Shown here: piece by piece, positions 25,801-37,878 of the stretch
How the letters are laid out: each line of letters opens with the position of its first letter
Position numbering within the stretch: position 1 is the stretch's first letter
NCBI RefSeq assembly: GCF_028389875.1
Contig: NC_084674.1
Span: 7,101,501-7,165,500, forward strand
Length of the DNA stretch: 64,000 nt
Direction of reading: 5' to 3'
Origin: Rhea pennata
Lineage: Eukaryota > Chordata > Aves > Rheiformes > Rheidae
Made by a program: the position numbers and the translations under genes
Notes under the pieces: generated by a model
Seen by the model: only the letters and a program-made list of their open reading frames with translations
Database searches by the model: none
Told to the model about the DNA's origin: nothing

Positions 25801-27778
25801 ATTATGCTATGGTATGGACTTCTGCTTTTCTAGGTATTCCAGCTTCCACTGAAGTCATGACGTTATGACCTGCATTTTAAAGTAGAATCTCAGGGAGTGG
25901 TGAATGTGATCTATAAATAGGACTATAAATCTCTACAGGTCTGACGGTGCTCTTCTGCTGACCTGAAGGAGCTGTAGGACTGGAAGGGGACTGGAAGGGC
26001 AGAAGCCACCAGCCCTCCTGAGTGTGGCATTCATGGCTGTGCAGAAAAATCATGGCATTGTGACTGGGGAAATGGTAACAGCTAATTGCCACAGACCTTA
26101 AATAGAGTTATTGGCATAAATGAAGGGTGTGGGAAAGAGGGGACAGAGGCAGGCTAAAAGCTAATCTTAAATCACTGGGCACAACAATTTCATTCCTACC
26201 TTGAGTTGAAATATCTTCTTGCTCAGTGACGTCTGAGCAAACCCAGGGTGCTTTGAGCCACTAGGAAGCCCTAGACACAGCCACGCACATATATACACAG
26301 GAATCTCCATCACCTTCTCTGTACACAATGCATGCACAGATCAACTGTGTTGTGCATGCAGAGAGGGTGAGACACATCTGCCCCTGGACGTTTTGTGCAC
26401 TAACTAAACCTTTCTTTCAGACTGGGTGCACAGGGCTGGATCCTCATGGGCCCATGCCTTAAAATGGCACTGGAGTAACAGCCAGGAGTTGTTTTACAGT
26501 GCAGTTCCCATTCCTGATGCTTCCTCAGTGGTCCAGCAGCCTTGTCTCCTTGTGCAAAGCCTCCTTGAACCTAGCTCATATTTCTGTTCCCATTGTGCAG
26601 GATGGGAGCAATGCCAGGGCCAAGACCCACTGCTCTGAGAGCAGCACTTGCAAACTGCGTGTGTCAAGGGGAAAGCCCTGGCTCAGCTTATACATTCGCA
26701 GTCATTTCTCACAGGTAATGTATCTTGCTAAATGAGCCCCAAAACATTTCTTCAAAAAGTGCTTAAATGCTTACTTGCTTAGAAGTAAACCACATTTACT
26801 TGCCTTTAACACATTTCCATCTCTATTTTCATGCATTAACATCAATTTCATGAACTTTCCTAGGTAAGATGATTGCCATCAGCAGAAAGAATGTAGTAAA
26901 TTAATTATAGATGTATGTTAAATTACTTTCATTACCACCCTCAGTTCTGAGAGGGAATTGTGTGAGCAGGATGACTGATGAAACAGTGTTTTTACATATT
27001 CCCCTGGTAATGGATATTTTTACTTGGCTGCCAGTGTTGTTTCTCAGTTCAGAGAAGCTGGAATTACATATTTTAGAAACTGGAGATTCAGTCTAAAATT
27101 AATCTCCAAACATTGCCAGATGACTGTGGCTAAAATAGATGTGCTAGAATGCAAGCTGTCTGTTCAGGGTCTTCTGCTGACATTCTTCAGCAATGTGCAA
27201 TGGTGAGCTTAGGGAGGACTCATCCTCTTTGACATTACGTACGGCTGTATACAACAGAGCAGTTGCAAAGAGTGCAAGTTCACTTAAGATTTAAATTGAC
27301 TCCTTGTAAACTTTACATAGAAGCAAGGATGCCATGGCCTCTCCACAAGGTGCCTATAATTAAGCTGATGAATCTCTGGCACGTTAATGCTGGAGCAATC
27401 CATGAAAGAGTGCACTGTCCATGGGCAAGCCGCACAGAGCTGTCACCTCCAGGCAGTGGGCAAGGCCAGACTCCCCAGGGAGCAAGGTACTTCCATTCGT
27501 CTAGGGTTAGATATACAAGTCCCAGAAATGGCCCCAAAAGTGATGTGGTTTAGGCTTCACTCTTTCACTGGATTTCCTATTGACTAGTTCAGACAGGTGC
27601 CTACCGGAGTGTAGGAATTACTGAGGGTCCTGTGTCATGGTGTCTCCATATGATGTGCTCCATAGTGGGCATTTGGGGCGTTGTTTCTACACGCTGTCAA
27701 AGACATACAGCTAAGACAAAAGTCAACGAGTGTGGAAAGCTATTTTCCGTATTCACCTTATAACAACCTTGGTGCAGG

Positions 27779-27877
27779 GTATTTTCTAGGGATTAATGAC
27801 CAGGCCAGTTTAATGGCTCTGTGCTGAACTTCAGGCTATCAACTTTTCACAGCCTATCATTAATCCCAGGAAAATAT
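27779..27877. repeat. Imperfect inverted repeat, 21-bp arms, 57-bp spacer
   Basis: The left arm 27779-27799 and the reverse complement of the right arm 27857-27877 agree at 18 of 21 positions, including an uninterrupted 11-bp core GGGATTAATGA. The ends could fold into a hairpin or be terminal repeats of a tiny non-autonomous DNA element. No flanking duplication or transposase relic was seen. Confidence 0.6.
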
Positions 27878-28237
27878 CCAGGTTCATGATAGATATAGTT
27901 GAAAAATAATACACCATGTGAAGGCAAGTATATTGCTAGTGTTTCATCATGTACTGGCCCTAATTACTAACTTCAGACACACTTTAGAAGTCAGTTAGCT
28001 GCAGCTTTGTTACACTGTAATTACAAAGCTGCTTCACTGCAATTCTATTTATATACTGTGTAATTACTATCTTCTCTAGTTGAGAGGTCTACTTGATGAT
28101 ACAATGTCCCTCAGGTTTCATACAATAATGTACCTACACTATACTGTATTTTGAAGTGTATCTGTAACATGTAAATCACAGGAAAATTGTCTGCTGAGTA
28201 AATGAATTCAATGTATTTCTAGCCATTGTACTCAGTC

Positions 28238-28253
28238 TTTTTTTTTTTTTTTT
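28238..28253. repeat. Poly-T tract, 16 bp
   Basis: Uninterrupted T run followed by AAGAGCTTGG. Confidence 0.85.
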
Positions 28254-29530
28254 AAGAGCTTGGCAATGGATTACTAACAATAACAAAAACAGAAAAATCA
28301 ACAAAGATTTTGAAAAATGTGGGATAAGAATAGAAAACAGCAGAGAAAACAGTATAGAAAATGTGGTCTTGCAAGCAGTGAGAGTTTCAGTCAAGTTTCA
28401 GGCACTGTGTGGCTTCTTCCTTATACAAATTATATGTTTAAGTGAAGCTCAGAAGAACTCTGTTGTAGAAGTGGCTGCAGATTAAAAAGAGGTTAAGCTA
28501 ATAATATGTATAACCACGTGGCAAGCCTCTCCTGTAACACTTTTTCATTGGAATGACTGCAATCTATCAACATATATTGTGTATAATAGATAATAACATA
28601 GACCAAGGTCTACCAAGAGAGAGGTGCTGAAAGCTGGTCAAAATACTGCTCATTTACTGTATGGTTAAACTTCAGTGACCTATGCTGAACCATAGAGAGA
28701 GGTTTTCAAAATCAAGATAATCCAAATAGCAGGACTGTTTTGCAAAATGAGCTTAGCGAGTAAAGGCAAGCACGCTTCTGGATATTTGGTATTTTCCAAG
28801 CTATTCTGTTGATGGAAGTCTACAGATGGAGACTTTCTCTAGAGCTGTGATGTTACCACTCTCTCTCATCATAACCCTCTGGTTAAATATCGTAATATGG
28901 ATGGCATGTTTGCACTCAAAGTGGGAGAAGCCCACAAAGCTGTAGCCCACCCACAGAGCAGCAGGGAGGCTTTGCGTCTGGTCTTAATTAATCAGCCCAA
29001 TCTCCTTTATTAACTTGGATGAGATACGAGGACCCATTCATCTTAACCATATCATCCCACTAGCACTGTTGTCAAATCGACTCATGACAGATTTTATGAA
29101 GAGCACAGTACCTCAGGAAGGATCACACGTGCTCCGGAGTCATTCTACACATAGCTACAGTCTCAGTGTTAAGCTGACTTCTGGGAGTAATGCTAAGAGA
29201 TCTCAACAGATTCAGTCCAAACAAAGAAGAAATATGTATCACCATATATCATCCCCCAGGCTGTTGAGCTGAGAACAATTTTTTTTACGGGTGTTGTCCT
29301 GGATGAAAGAGTAGAGAGGAAGGCCAACCACAGAGAGCAAGTTGTGCTCTCTCTTCAGTCACACTGTGGTTTGGTTTTACAAGTCAGTGCTGGAAGGAGC
29401 TCCCCGCTCTCTTCAGATTGCAGCTGCATTTGGCTAGGCTCCACCTAGGATACTTTGAGGGACCCTCTTACATCAAATTAGAGTGACTTGCAGCCTTTTA
29501 ACACATCTATCCTAACATCACTGGGGAATG

Positions 29531-29641
29531 CTGTTACATCCATTTTATCTATAAAAACTGAAGCAGAAAAATCTGGAATTAAGTGACCTGTCTAATAACT
29601 TCCAACAAGTCAGATACACAAGCCAGAGTCCTTGGCTGGGA
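29531..29641 (-). mobile_element. MIR/CORE-SINE-like relic
   Basis: The plus strand reads TGTTACATCCATTTTATCTA, then AAAACTGAAGCAG, TTAAGTGACCTG, AACAAGTCAGATACACAAGC and CAGAGTCCTTGG. The order and spacing follow the reverse complement of MIR: 'ttatccccattttacagat', 'aaactgaggcacag', 'ttaagtgactt', 'agcaagtcag', 'agagcc'. It is strongly diverged, as expected of an element fixed before the amniote radiations. Confidence 0.58.
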
Positions 29642-30187
29642 CCAGCTCTGCCCCCTTGTCCTTCCAGAGAAGGAGGCGCCTTGAAGCAGGAGCACTCCAG
29701 TGGCACAACTCTGTCAGAGGCGTTTTCCAGTAGCAAATATAGGGGACACTTGCATCCAGGAGATGGTAGAGAGAATCAGCCCTTGCATGCAAGGATCTAT
29801 AACCTGTGGATTTTCCCCTCAGATCTGTAAGATGTGTTAGCACATGCATACGCAGACAAGTTAGGGACTATCTTGGAAGTACAAACCACATCAGAGAGCT
29901 TTCCTTCCCCACACGGCCTCTACAGGAGCAAGCTTGCTGCAGTTTCCATTAAACTTGTAGGAGTGCCAAAAAAAAAAGCAGTAGTCTGCAGGGAAAATAA
30001 TTAGAGTTGGCAAGTTTGCTCAACAAGCACTTATTATACATAGTAGTAATGGGTGGTAGGTAGAATCTGTGGTTATTTCACTTAATAAGTAAGTGAATGG
30101 ATCCTCTTAGATGTCCTAAGAAACTCTGTCTGGAGTTTCATTTGTGATTAGATGGCGCAAATATTGGGCAGGGGTGATTATATACTG

Positions 30188-30235
30188 ATTATATATTATA
30201 TAATATATATTATATATTATATATATTATTATATA
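30188..30235. repeat. AT-only palindromic tract, 48 bp
   Basis: A run with no G or C made of alternating TATAT/ATTAT units, extended by AT-rich flanks (30177-30240). It is strongly self-complementary. A typical low-complexity AT repeat. Confidence 0.9.
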
Positions 30236-33200
30236 CTTAAGGAACTCATCTGTCCAGGAAAAGAATGTCAAGGCCTGCTCACATCTCATTTCAGTTGTAT
30301 TATTTCTTCTGTCCCTAACAGCAGACCTTGAATGACTCTGCACTGCACACCAAAGGGAATTTAGGGTACAGAGGGAAGCTGATGTGTCTGAGTTTAGTCA
30401 GAATTAGACTGAGAATCTGACCTCTCTAGTGAATAAATACCTTCCCATTTGCAGAAACAAATAGATTTGACCATGAAAACTTAGAGATGTGTTCTCTTTT
30501 GGGGCGTATTCAAGACAGCAATGTTCCCATAGATGGCAGGAATTTCTTCATGCGACACGTTTTGGCAAGACCCCTTTGCGCTGAGCAGGCAGAAGTCTAA
30601 AAACTTTGGAGAACCCTTAAATACTGTGTTTCTCTTACCATGGATTTAATCTGATGTCCTATGGACTTAATCCGATGTGGAAAATGACAAGAAATTCACA
30701 GATTAGGCAACCTGCTGGTAAGGAATGGATGCAATGTCTGTGGTGCAATGATGATTAACATCAGTTGAGCTGTTTGTATCACTAGGCCCAGCAGCTAGTC
30801 AGTTTGAAGTAGATCAAGACTTTAGCCTCTGTAACATCTACAGACGAAATGCAGGACTCTGTGTGCACTGAGGACACCCTCATCCTTTCTAGGGTAAGAT
30901 ACTTTTTAGCTGGCTTTGTAGCAATAACCCTATTTCCTCCCTATTCCTCTTAAAAATCTGCTGGGCTCCTGCACCTTCTTAGGTAAGAAGTAAAACAGAG
31001 CCACCTTCCCCAATAGCTTTTAAATTATATGCTGGCCTGGTGGGACTGCTTCTAGTCTTTCCCATGGTGTTAACTAGGAGACACAAACTCAGCTGAATTC
31101 AAGGTTCTAGTGTAATTTTAAATAAATCTTTTTAGCGAATTAATTTTTGTAGTGCTGCTAATACAGTTTGTGAAGACAGGGTCCTTTCCAGTGCTCAGTT
31201 TACAAAAGATAGAGCTGAGACATCCAGAGTAGTTACCTGCATTGGACACTTATGACCAAATGTTTGCCACTGAGCTATCTTTTTTAAAAAAAGCAAGTCA
31301 AAATCTAAATGTATCTTTTTCATACAGGGAGGGACCATTAAATTTAGAGGGTACAAACTTCAGTGTCTGTGCTAGACTCTCCATGGCTTGCCTAAGCCCT
31401 GCTGCAAGAGGTTCGGTGTTGGTCCCCTTGCAAACCTCTGTCTGGCCTGCAGTGCAAGGCTATTCAGCGAAACTGCATCTTGAATTTCTAGCTAAAATAT
31501 ATTCTATAGCTTTTAATTGACTTTTTAGTGTTTCAAAAATGGAGAAACAGGCAGAATATGTTTTTAAAAAGTATAGAAACAGTACACTATGACAGTAAAG
31601 CTCAGTGTAAATTTAGTGTATCATCTAGTAATACCATTTTAAAAGAGAAAGGAAAGGAAAGCCATTAGAGGTTTAGTAATCCTATATTCTTTAGTAATCC
31701 TAAAATTGAAAAGATGTAGAATATCACATAAAACATATAAACACGTAACATGTAAAAAGAGATAATATTTTAACACTATCTACATTTACTCCTTTTTGAA
31801 AGGAGGGGATAGTATCATTTTCCCTTGCATGAGTATCCTAGCTTGATCGACAGGCTAAGGTCTGTGTTTATGCCTGAATCCTTATTTGGTTAGCTGAAGC
31901 CATGTAGAATTGAGATTATTTAAGCCTCTAGACATCTGCACTTTTGAACATCTGGAGATCTGCCCTCTGCAGACACATCAGTGTTGCAGATATGAATGTC
32001 ATAGTGGAATGAAAACTTAGTAGGTTTCCCCACAGGTTAACTCCACAGAATAACGGCTTATATATACTTTTAAAAGGGATTATATGATACCATTACCTGT
32101 GATAGCAAGGTCTTGATCTTGATGACCCAGAAGATCCTACTTACCTATGTATGTCCCTTTTTTGGTGTCATAGAGTAAATGATTGTCTCTCCAAATACAA
32201 ATGAAAACATAGCAATACTTACAGCGAGTGCCATGGCAGACAGATAGCGAACAGAGTCTTTGTTTCGGAGCTGTATTGCCCTCGTGGGGAGCCTTGCTGA
32301 CAGTTATGGATGTCACTCATCAAAACACTCACACATGGTTCTGATAAGCCTAACTAGCACTATTCTATAGCCAATGTCACTGTTGCTGCTGAGGGCATGA
32401 AAGTCAGCTTTCAACTTCATTCCTCAATGTAATCTTAATGCACCTGTATTGTCTACCAGGCATTTTCTCAATGAGGCCAAATAAATTTGGTGGCAGCAGC
32501 CAGGGGAGCTGTCCTTTCTGAATAATCTCTAATGCTTTCTAAAATGATTGCATATTGCAAAAAAAATATATGGGTCCTCATCTAGAAGTTAATGGTGGGA
32601 GCTTGGTTTGCACATGTTTTGCTTTTGTTTTTCGCTTGCTTGTTTTCACACAGCTACCATTGGGTTACCTCCACTGGTTTCTGGACCTCTTTGGTCGCCA
32701 TGTGTGTTTTTGCACTTTTTGGATGTGGTTCATTCCTTCCGTTTAACAGATGCCAACTATATTTTGCTTTATTGCTGCACACACTGTTAAAAGACTTCCT
32801 TCCCCTTCATGTCCACGGGCTCCTCTCTGTGCCAGCTGTGGACGGCTGCACAGAGTGGCATAAATACACAGCAGTGACAGTCATGAGATTGAAAACTGCA
32901 GCCTCCAATGCTTGCTCATCAAGAAAGCCTGGTTTTACATTTTGTTCCTTAAATGTTGGATACTGATGTCCTCTTGGCTATTTGATCCCACCTTTTGGCC
33001 CTTTAGAGTAAATGCTGAAATACTGGAATACTTCCTCCACAGCTTTAGATTTGGAAAGCCAAATACAGAGAGGGAGAAAGTGAGGAGAATTATAAATAAG
33101 AAATGAGAATGTGGGGTGAATCTAAATCCAAACTGTGGTACTTATTGCACCTCCCGATCAAATACCATTTGTGCCTCACCAGCAGGACGAGGCTGCAGAG

Positions 33201-36064
33201 AGCACTGTGTGCTGCCTGGTCTGCTGGCTTCTTCTGAGGTTGTTGTGAACAATGGCTCAGCATCAAAATCAGGCTGTTGCCAAAGTTCAAGCAACCCTGG
33301 AAACTATGTGCAGTTGCTTCTATTAAGGTCACAAATTAATGAAATGTAAAAGACATGCCTAATAATTGCACTCCAATGAAAGCGTGAGCAACCATCCTTG
33401 CACATCTGATATCGAAATCATGTCCCATGTGCCTAATACATATGTCTATGGGACAACATTCACATCTCTTGACTTGCCTACACAGGTGCTTTCCAGACTT
33501 AAGCATGCATGTAAAAATGAATGGTATCTGCAATTCGCCACACAAATCACTAAATTATATGCACAGGTGGCTTCTACTGCTTCACAAGTGCTTTCTCTAA
33601 TGGATATTTTATATTGCACCAGTCATTTTTAATAACTGAAAATATTCTTAGAAAAGTTTGAGAGTTTTCCAAGCTTTGATTAAAGCTTGAGTCTGCAAGG
33701 TGTTGAATTCATTGGATTTGACTCAGCAAAGTATTTCTGGAGCTAATCACAAGCTTAAAAGTACAAAGTGCTACATTGCTCAGAGAGTTGTTGTGACTTG
33801 AGCTTTGAACCTGTTCTGGGGACGGGAGGAAGAGTGGCAGGGAAGAAGCAGGCCACCCACCACTGAAAACCAGCTGTAATCTCCAAAAGTGTGTTAAAAT
33901 GGCCTGGCAATCTGTGTGATAGAAATGGTGCCATAATCTTAAAGACAGTACATGAGCCTATCAAAAGGGACTTGAGTAGGTTAAGGAGGTAGTTGCTTAA
34001 CATTAAAAGACTTCTGAAGGTGTAAAGAATGTGTTACTCAATGCAGTATCTTCTGCCATTAGGGACAGACTAATAAAACTTTATCTTTATAGCTAGCTAA
34101 ACAAAAAGCTTTTTTATTAAAAATGTTACTGGCATTAACAGAGTTTTATGATCTGAAAAGCTTATTTTGGATTTCTGCTAAAAGGAGAGCTTGAGCATCA
34201 GCTCTTGCAGCAAGAATAGCTGAGGATCTGGGTCACTATTCCTAGAATTAATTGATAAGACCTGATGGGAAGAAACAAAAATAAACCTGTCAGACCCTTC
34301 TCAGCTACTTTCAGAGTTATTACGGGGCCATGGAACTGGGAGCGTGATTCAGACTGTCTCAAGTTCTGTTCAAGAAGTATTTGGAGAGCTTTGCATTGAT
34401 TTAATTTGTCTTTGAACTGTGCACCAGGACTAGATTAGCATAGAATGGAGACTCTTTTCAGGAGCTTGTCAGCTGCAGAATTGTGATTGCGTTTTGCGGC
34501 AGATGACCTGCTTTGTGTTGTTTGAAGGAGCAGTACCTTGAGGGGTTGTGCATTGGCTAATGATTGAAAGAGAAGCAGAGCACAACCTTGATCTCTGGTT
34601 TGGGATGGCCTTAATTAAACAGACAGGGCCTAAAAGGAGACAGTCAATCACTGAAGAAGCAGAGTTGCCACCACTGTGACAACCCCGACTGCTATTGATA
34701 ACCAAACTTCTTGCAAGGAATTGCATTGCAGAGAGACAATCTTCAACAATTTAGACTGTTTCTTTGGGTTCAAAACCAAGTATTTCTCCATGTTATTGTG
34801 ATGGTGCTTATTCATTCACTCCTTTCTCCACAGCAATGGCAATGACACCTCTGTTACATGATGTCTGCAATTAGTAAAAGCAGTAAGAAATATTTAGCTC
34901 TTCTACCAAAAGATCAGGGTTCACTTAGAGATCACAGCACAGTGTATCTTATTAAATGGGCTCAATTTCTGACCCAGAATTTAGTGACTGTAAGGAAACT
35001 GCCAGCTAATTTTGTTAAGCCAGCCCTGGTCACCCAAAGGCCAGGTTGTCTAGGATTGTTTGTGTAGGCTCTTCCTATAGCCAGCAGAAAGCGGGGAATA
35101 CCCTCAAGGCCTGCCCCCTCCTGTCCTGCATAGGTAGGACAACGGATGGCCCTCTGGCAGTGCCTTTCTCTCCCCAAAAATTCCTACATGGGACAGCTAG
35201 TTCCTGTATTGCAACTTTATACTGAACACAAAGCCTTCAGGTTGCATGTTGGTGACAGGAGTTCACCCATGCTTTCTGTTTCTCAAGGGCAATCTTCCAC
35301 CACAAGTACCATTAAGGGTCTAAAGAAAGACAGATGGGGCTCCTTCCTTGGCAGTCTGCTCCTGTTATTGCCATTAATGTCGCTTACAATGGCTGTGCAT
35401 CAGAACGGTACTGGAGCCCAAGGCTTTAGGAAGAGAATTTCAGACTGAAAGCAGGAACCCTGCAGTAACTCGCTTGTTTGTTTGACAAATGAAATACGTG
35501 CAGCCAGTGCATGTGCAGTTGGTGCCAGAATAGAGACCTCAAGGAGGAGAGAGGCTTACGAGTTTAGTGGCTTCGTTCAAGAGCAATGCAGATGGTAGAC
35601 TACCACATATGGATCCCTGTTCAGCCACGGTCTTGAAGCTCTGCGGTAGGTAGTCTGAATGACTCTCCTTTATCTTAAATATGGATATCACAGCCAAGAT
35701 TGAACATGTCACTGTATCAAGCAATAAAGCATTTCCCTTGAAGAAGAAGTGATTTTGGCTGTAACTTCAGGCAGACACAATGCATGAAGGAAAGCCAATT
35801 TTAATCTTAGAGGAACTCTGTCCATCCATTTGCACAAGCTGTGAAACAGGCTCCCTCTGAGCAGAGGCAACAAGAAATCACTGAAGCTGTCATAGAAACT
35901 GTGTGGTAAGAAGTTCCCGGAGGTGGCCATGGAATAACAGGCTATGACCAAGAGTTGTATTACCATGTACATGGAGTCAGGGCTGGAAATCCTACAAGGA
36001 TACATTATTTACCAAGTAGAAGGGCAGCATTAAGCTACAGATCACACTGGGCAAATGTCAATTC

Positions 36065-37585
36065 ATTTCGTTTTTTTTAAAAAGAGCTTTATTAACTATA
36101 TTAAAGCTTCCAGAAGGCATATTAGAAAAAGTTCAGGACCTTCCATCAATGCCTTTGTTACTGAACAGCCATAGATATATTTGACAGCAATAGAGAATAT
36201 TAAATACTCAGCAACAAAACCCTAAATATACTGAATGGATTTTGTTTTTCAGAGAAAATGCAAGATACTACAAAAGGATAAAATTAAAGTCCTGCTGAAG
36301 TCAATGACCCAATGCCATTGTTCTTTAGTGAACGAAGGATTTTAATTAAAAGAATTTGTACAAGAAGATACAAGTGAGTGGGGACACCTTTGCTCGGCAC
36401 GCAGGCTCTCAGCTCCCCTTCCCTGCTGCCAACGACTTCCTTCGTGTCAGGGGCTGAGGTGCCCGGCACGGGGCAACGGATCCCACTGGAGCTCTAACAT
36501 GCCTAAGGATTATTCACTGACACACTGATGCCTGTAGCCGCTCTGTGCTTTAGTTCTTCATTTGTACCGTTAATTAATAATAATAGCCCTTACTGTGCTG
36601 TTAAAGAAAAAGCACGGTAAAAACTGTAAGGCACTCAGATACTGGATAATAAGGACTATCTAGCTTCTCTGGAAAAGTTTTAAATAATTTTGCACAGTTT
36701 CAATGCTGCTTGAAGTCTAAGCTGTGCCATGTAGCACTGCCCTCTTGTGATCTGCCCTTCTCAAACAAGGAGACGGGTGGGAAGGACTCCTGCAGTACGC
36801 AGGCCCCGTGCCGGCTCCCTGCAGAACGCCACCTTTCTGGAGGCATTTTGCTAAGTGCAGAGGTCCGCGGTCAAGCCAGGGCGAGCGACCCCAAGTCAGC
36901 ACCTTTCTAGCACATGCTCTTCACAAGGACAGGCTGCCTTACTGCCACTTCATGCACAGGCACGCACTGCCCTCCTTTGGTTCAAGCAGCTCTAGCTCAT
37001 TTTGTATTTAAGTTGAGCATAAGATCGATTTTACATTTCCATGAGACAGAGGTGAAAGTCACAGTGCAGCCGCCAGTGGAAGGCAGCACCAAATCCTGGG
37101 ACAGCTCTGACGCTGCAGTCCAACACAGCGAAGACAAGAGAGGCTTTCGATTGTGTCTATGGGCACCAGGGAGTACAAGGGTTTCGACTGTATCATGAGA
37201 TGACCCAGCCATCAGAGTACTTAATGCACAGCCCATTCAAGCTGCAGGAAGGGCCCTGCATTGACTCAGATGGCCAACGGCCTATTCAACAAATAGATCT
37301 GCAGTACTAGGAATAAGACTGGAGCATGGGTTACACTCGCATTTAACCTATGGGAAATACATAAAAATGGTGCAGGACCTTCGGCATGTGAATGGATACC
37401 ACACTGTGTGTCTGAGCACTTTATAAGCAGCTAGACTTGTTTCTGTTCTGGTCTTCTGCTAAGACAAAGAAGAGGATGCACATGGCAGAGTGTAAGGCAG
37501 AATTTGAAAACCTGGTGTGATTTCACAGCTAGAGACAACTTAAGCAACTCAGAAGTAATTTCCTGTGCAATCCATTAGAAAAGGT
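36065..37585 (-). other. SLC16A7: Probable SLC16A7 3' UTR
   Basis: The sequence after the TAA stop has no further exon and no recognisable coding. The first canonical AATAAA that I find downstream on the minus strand is at 36093-36088, which would give a 3' UTR of about 1.5 kb. An ATTAAA variant lies earlier at 36346-36341. MCT2 transcripts in mammals can have long 3' UTRs, so a more distal end to the left is possible. The boundaries are inferred. Confidence 0.5.
36088..36093 (-). terminator. SLC16A7: Candidate polyadenylation signal AATAAA for SLC16A7
   Basis: On the minus strand AATAAA is followed by GCTCTTTTTAAAAAAAACG, and cleavage would fall about 10-30 nt further on (about 36058-36078). 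It lies 1.5 kb past the stop codon. The match is exact but short, so it is only a candidate. Confidence 0.4.
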
Positions 37586-37878
37586 TTAAACTTCATTTGT
37601 GCCGTTCACTTCGGTCTTTAGTCCATCTCGTTCATCTCTCAAAGGTTCCAGCTCAAGCCCATCATGTAGGGTTTCTTTGTTCCAGTTACTTCTGCCTTCA
37701 TTTTCTGTCCTTACAATTTTAGGATCCTCTTCTTTTGCCTTTCTTTCCTTTTCCTCTTTGGCAAGCATACGATAATTATAGTAATTCATGATGAATAGGA
37801 ATGTTCCTGCTAAGACCATCACAGCTCCACATTTAATGAACATATATTTATAGTCCCCAAAGGTATCAATAAGAGTTC
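37586..37878 (-). CDS. SLC16A7: SLC16A7 coding exon 4 (TM12, C-terminal tail, stop)
   Basis: Encodes the end of Gly410 to residue 506 and a TAA stop at 37588-37586. It begins [14 protein letters not shown], the conserved stretch between TM11 and TM12. TM12 follows ([14 protein letters not shown]), then [12 protein letters not shown], conserved at the end of TM12 in MCT1 and MCT2. The cytoplasmic tail (about 60 residues) is highly charged and ends NGTNEV. The acceptor has a long pyrimidine tract and ends TTTTACAG before 37878. A simple ORF reading would start at Met422 and miss the first 11 residues of this exon. Confidence 0.94.

Larger units (their letters stand above)
22331..28237. other. 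Intergenic DNA, no gene seen
   Basis: Holds a poly-T run (22549-22568), an A/G-rich tract (22830-22860) and an inverted repeat (27779-27877). The AT-rich part at 23100-24000 has no ORFs. Short ORFs around 24300-25400 occur in opposing frames and look fortuitous. Confidence 0.55.
28254..36064. other. Intergenic DNA 3' of SLC16A7, no gene seen
   Basis: Holds a MIR-like relic (29531-29641) and an AT-only palindromic tract (30188-30235). The rest is AT-leaning, CpG-poor and without recognisable coding. ORFs such as 32592-32966 and 31242-31520 have no domain or splice context. Part of this could be an extended 3' UTR if a distal polyadenylation site is used. Confidence 0.5.
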
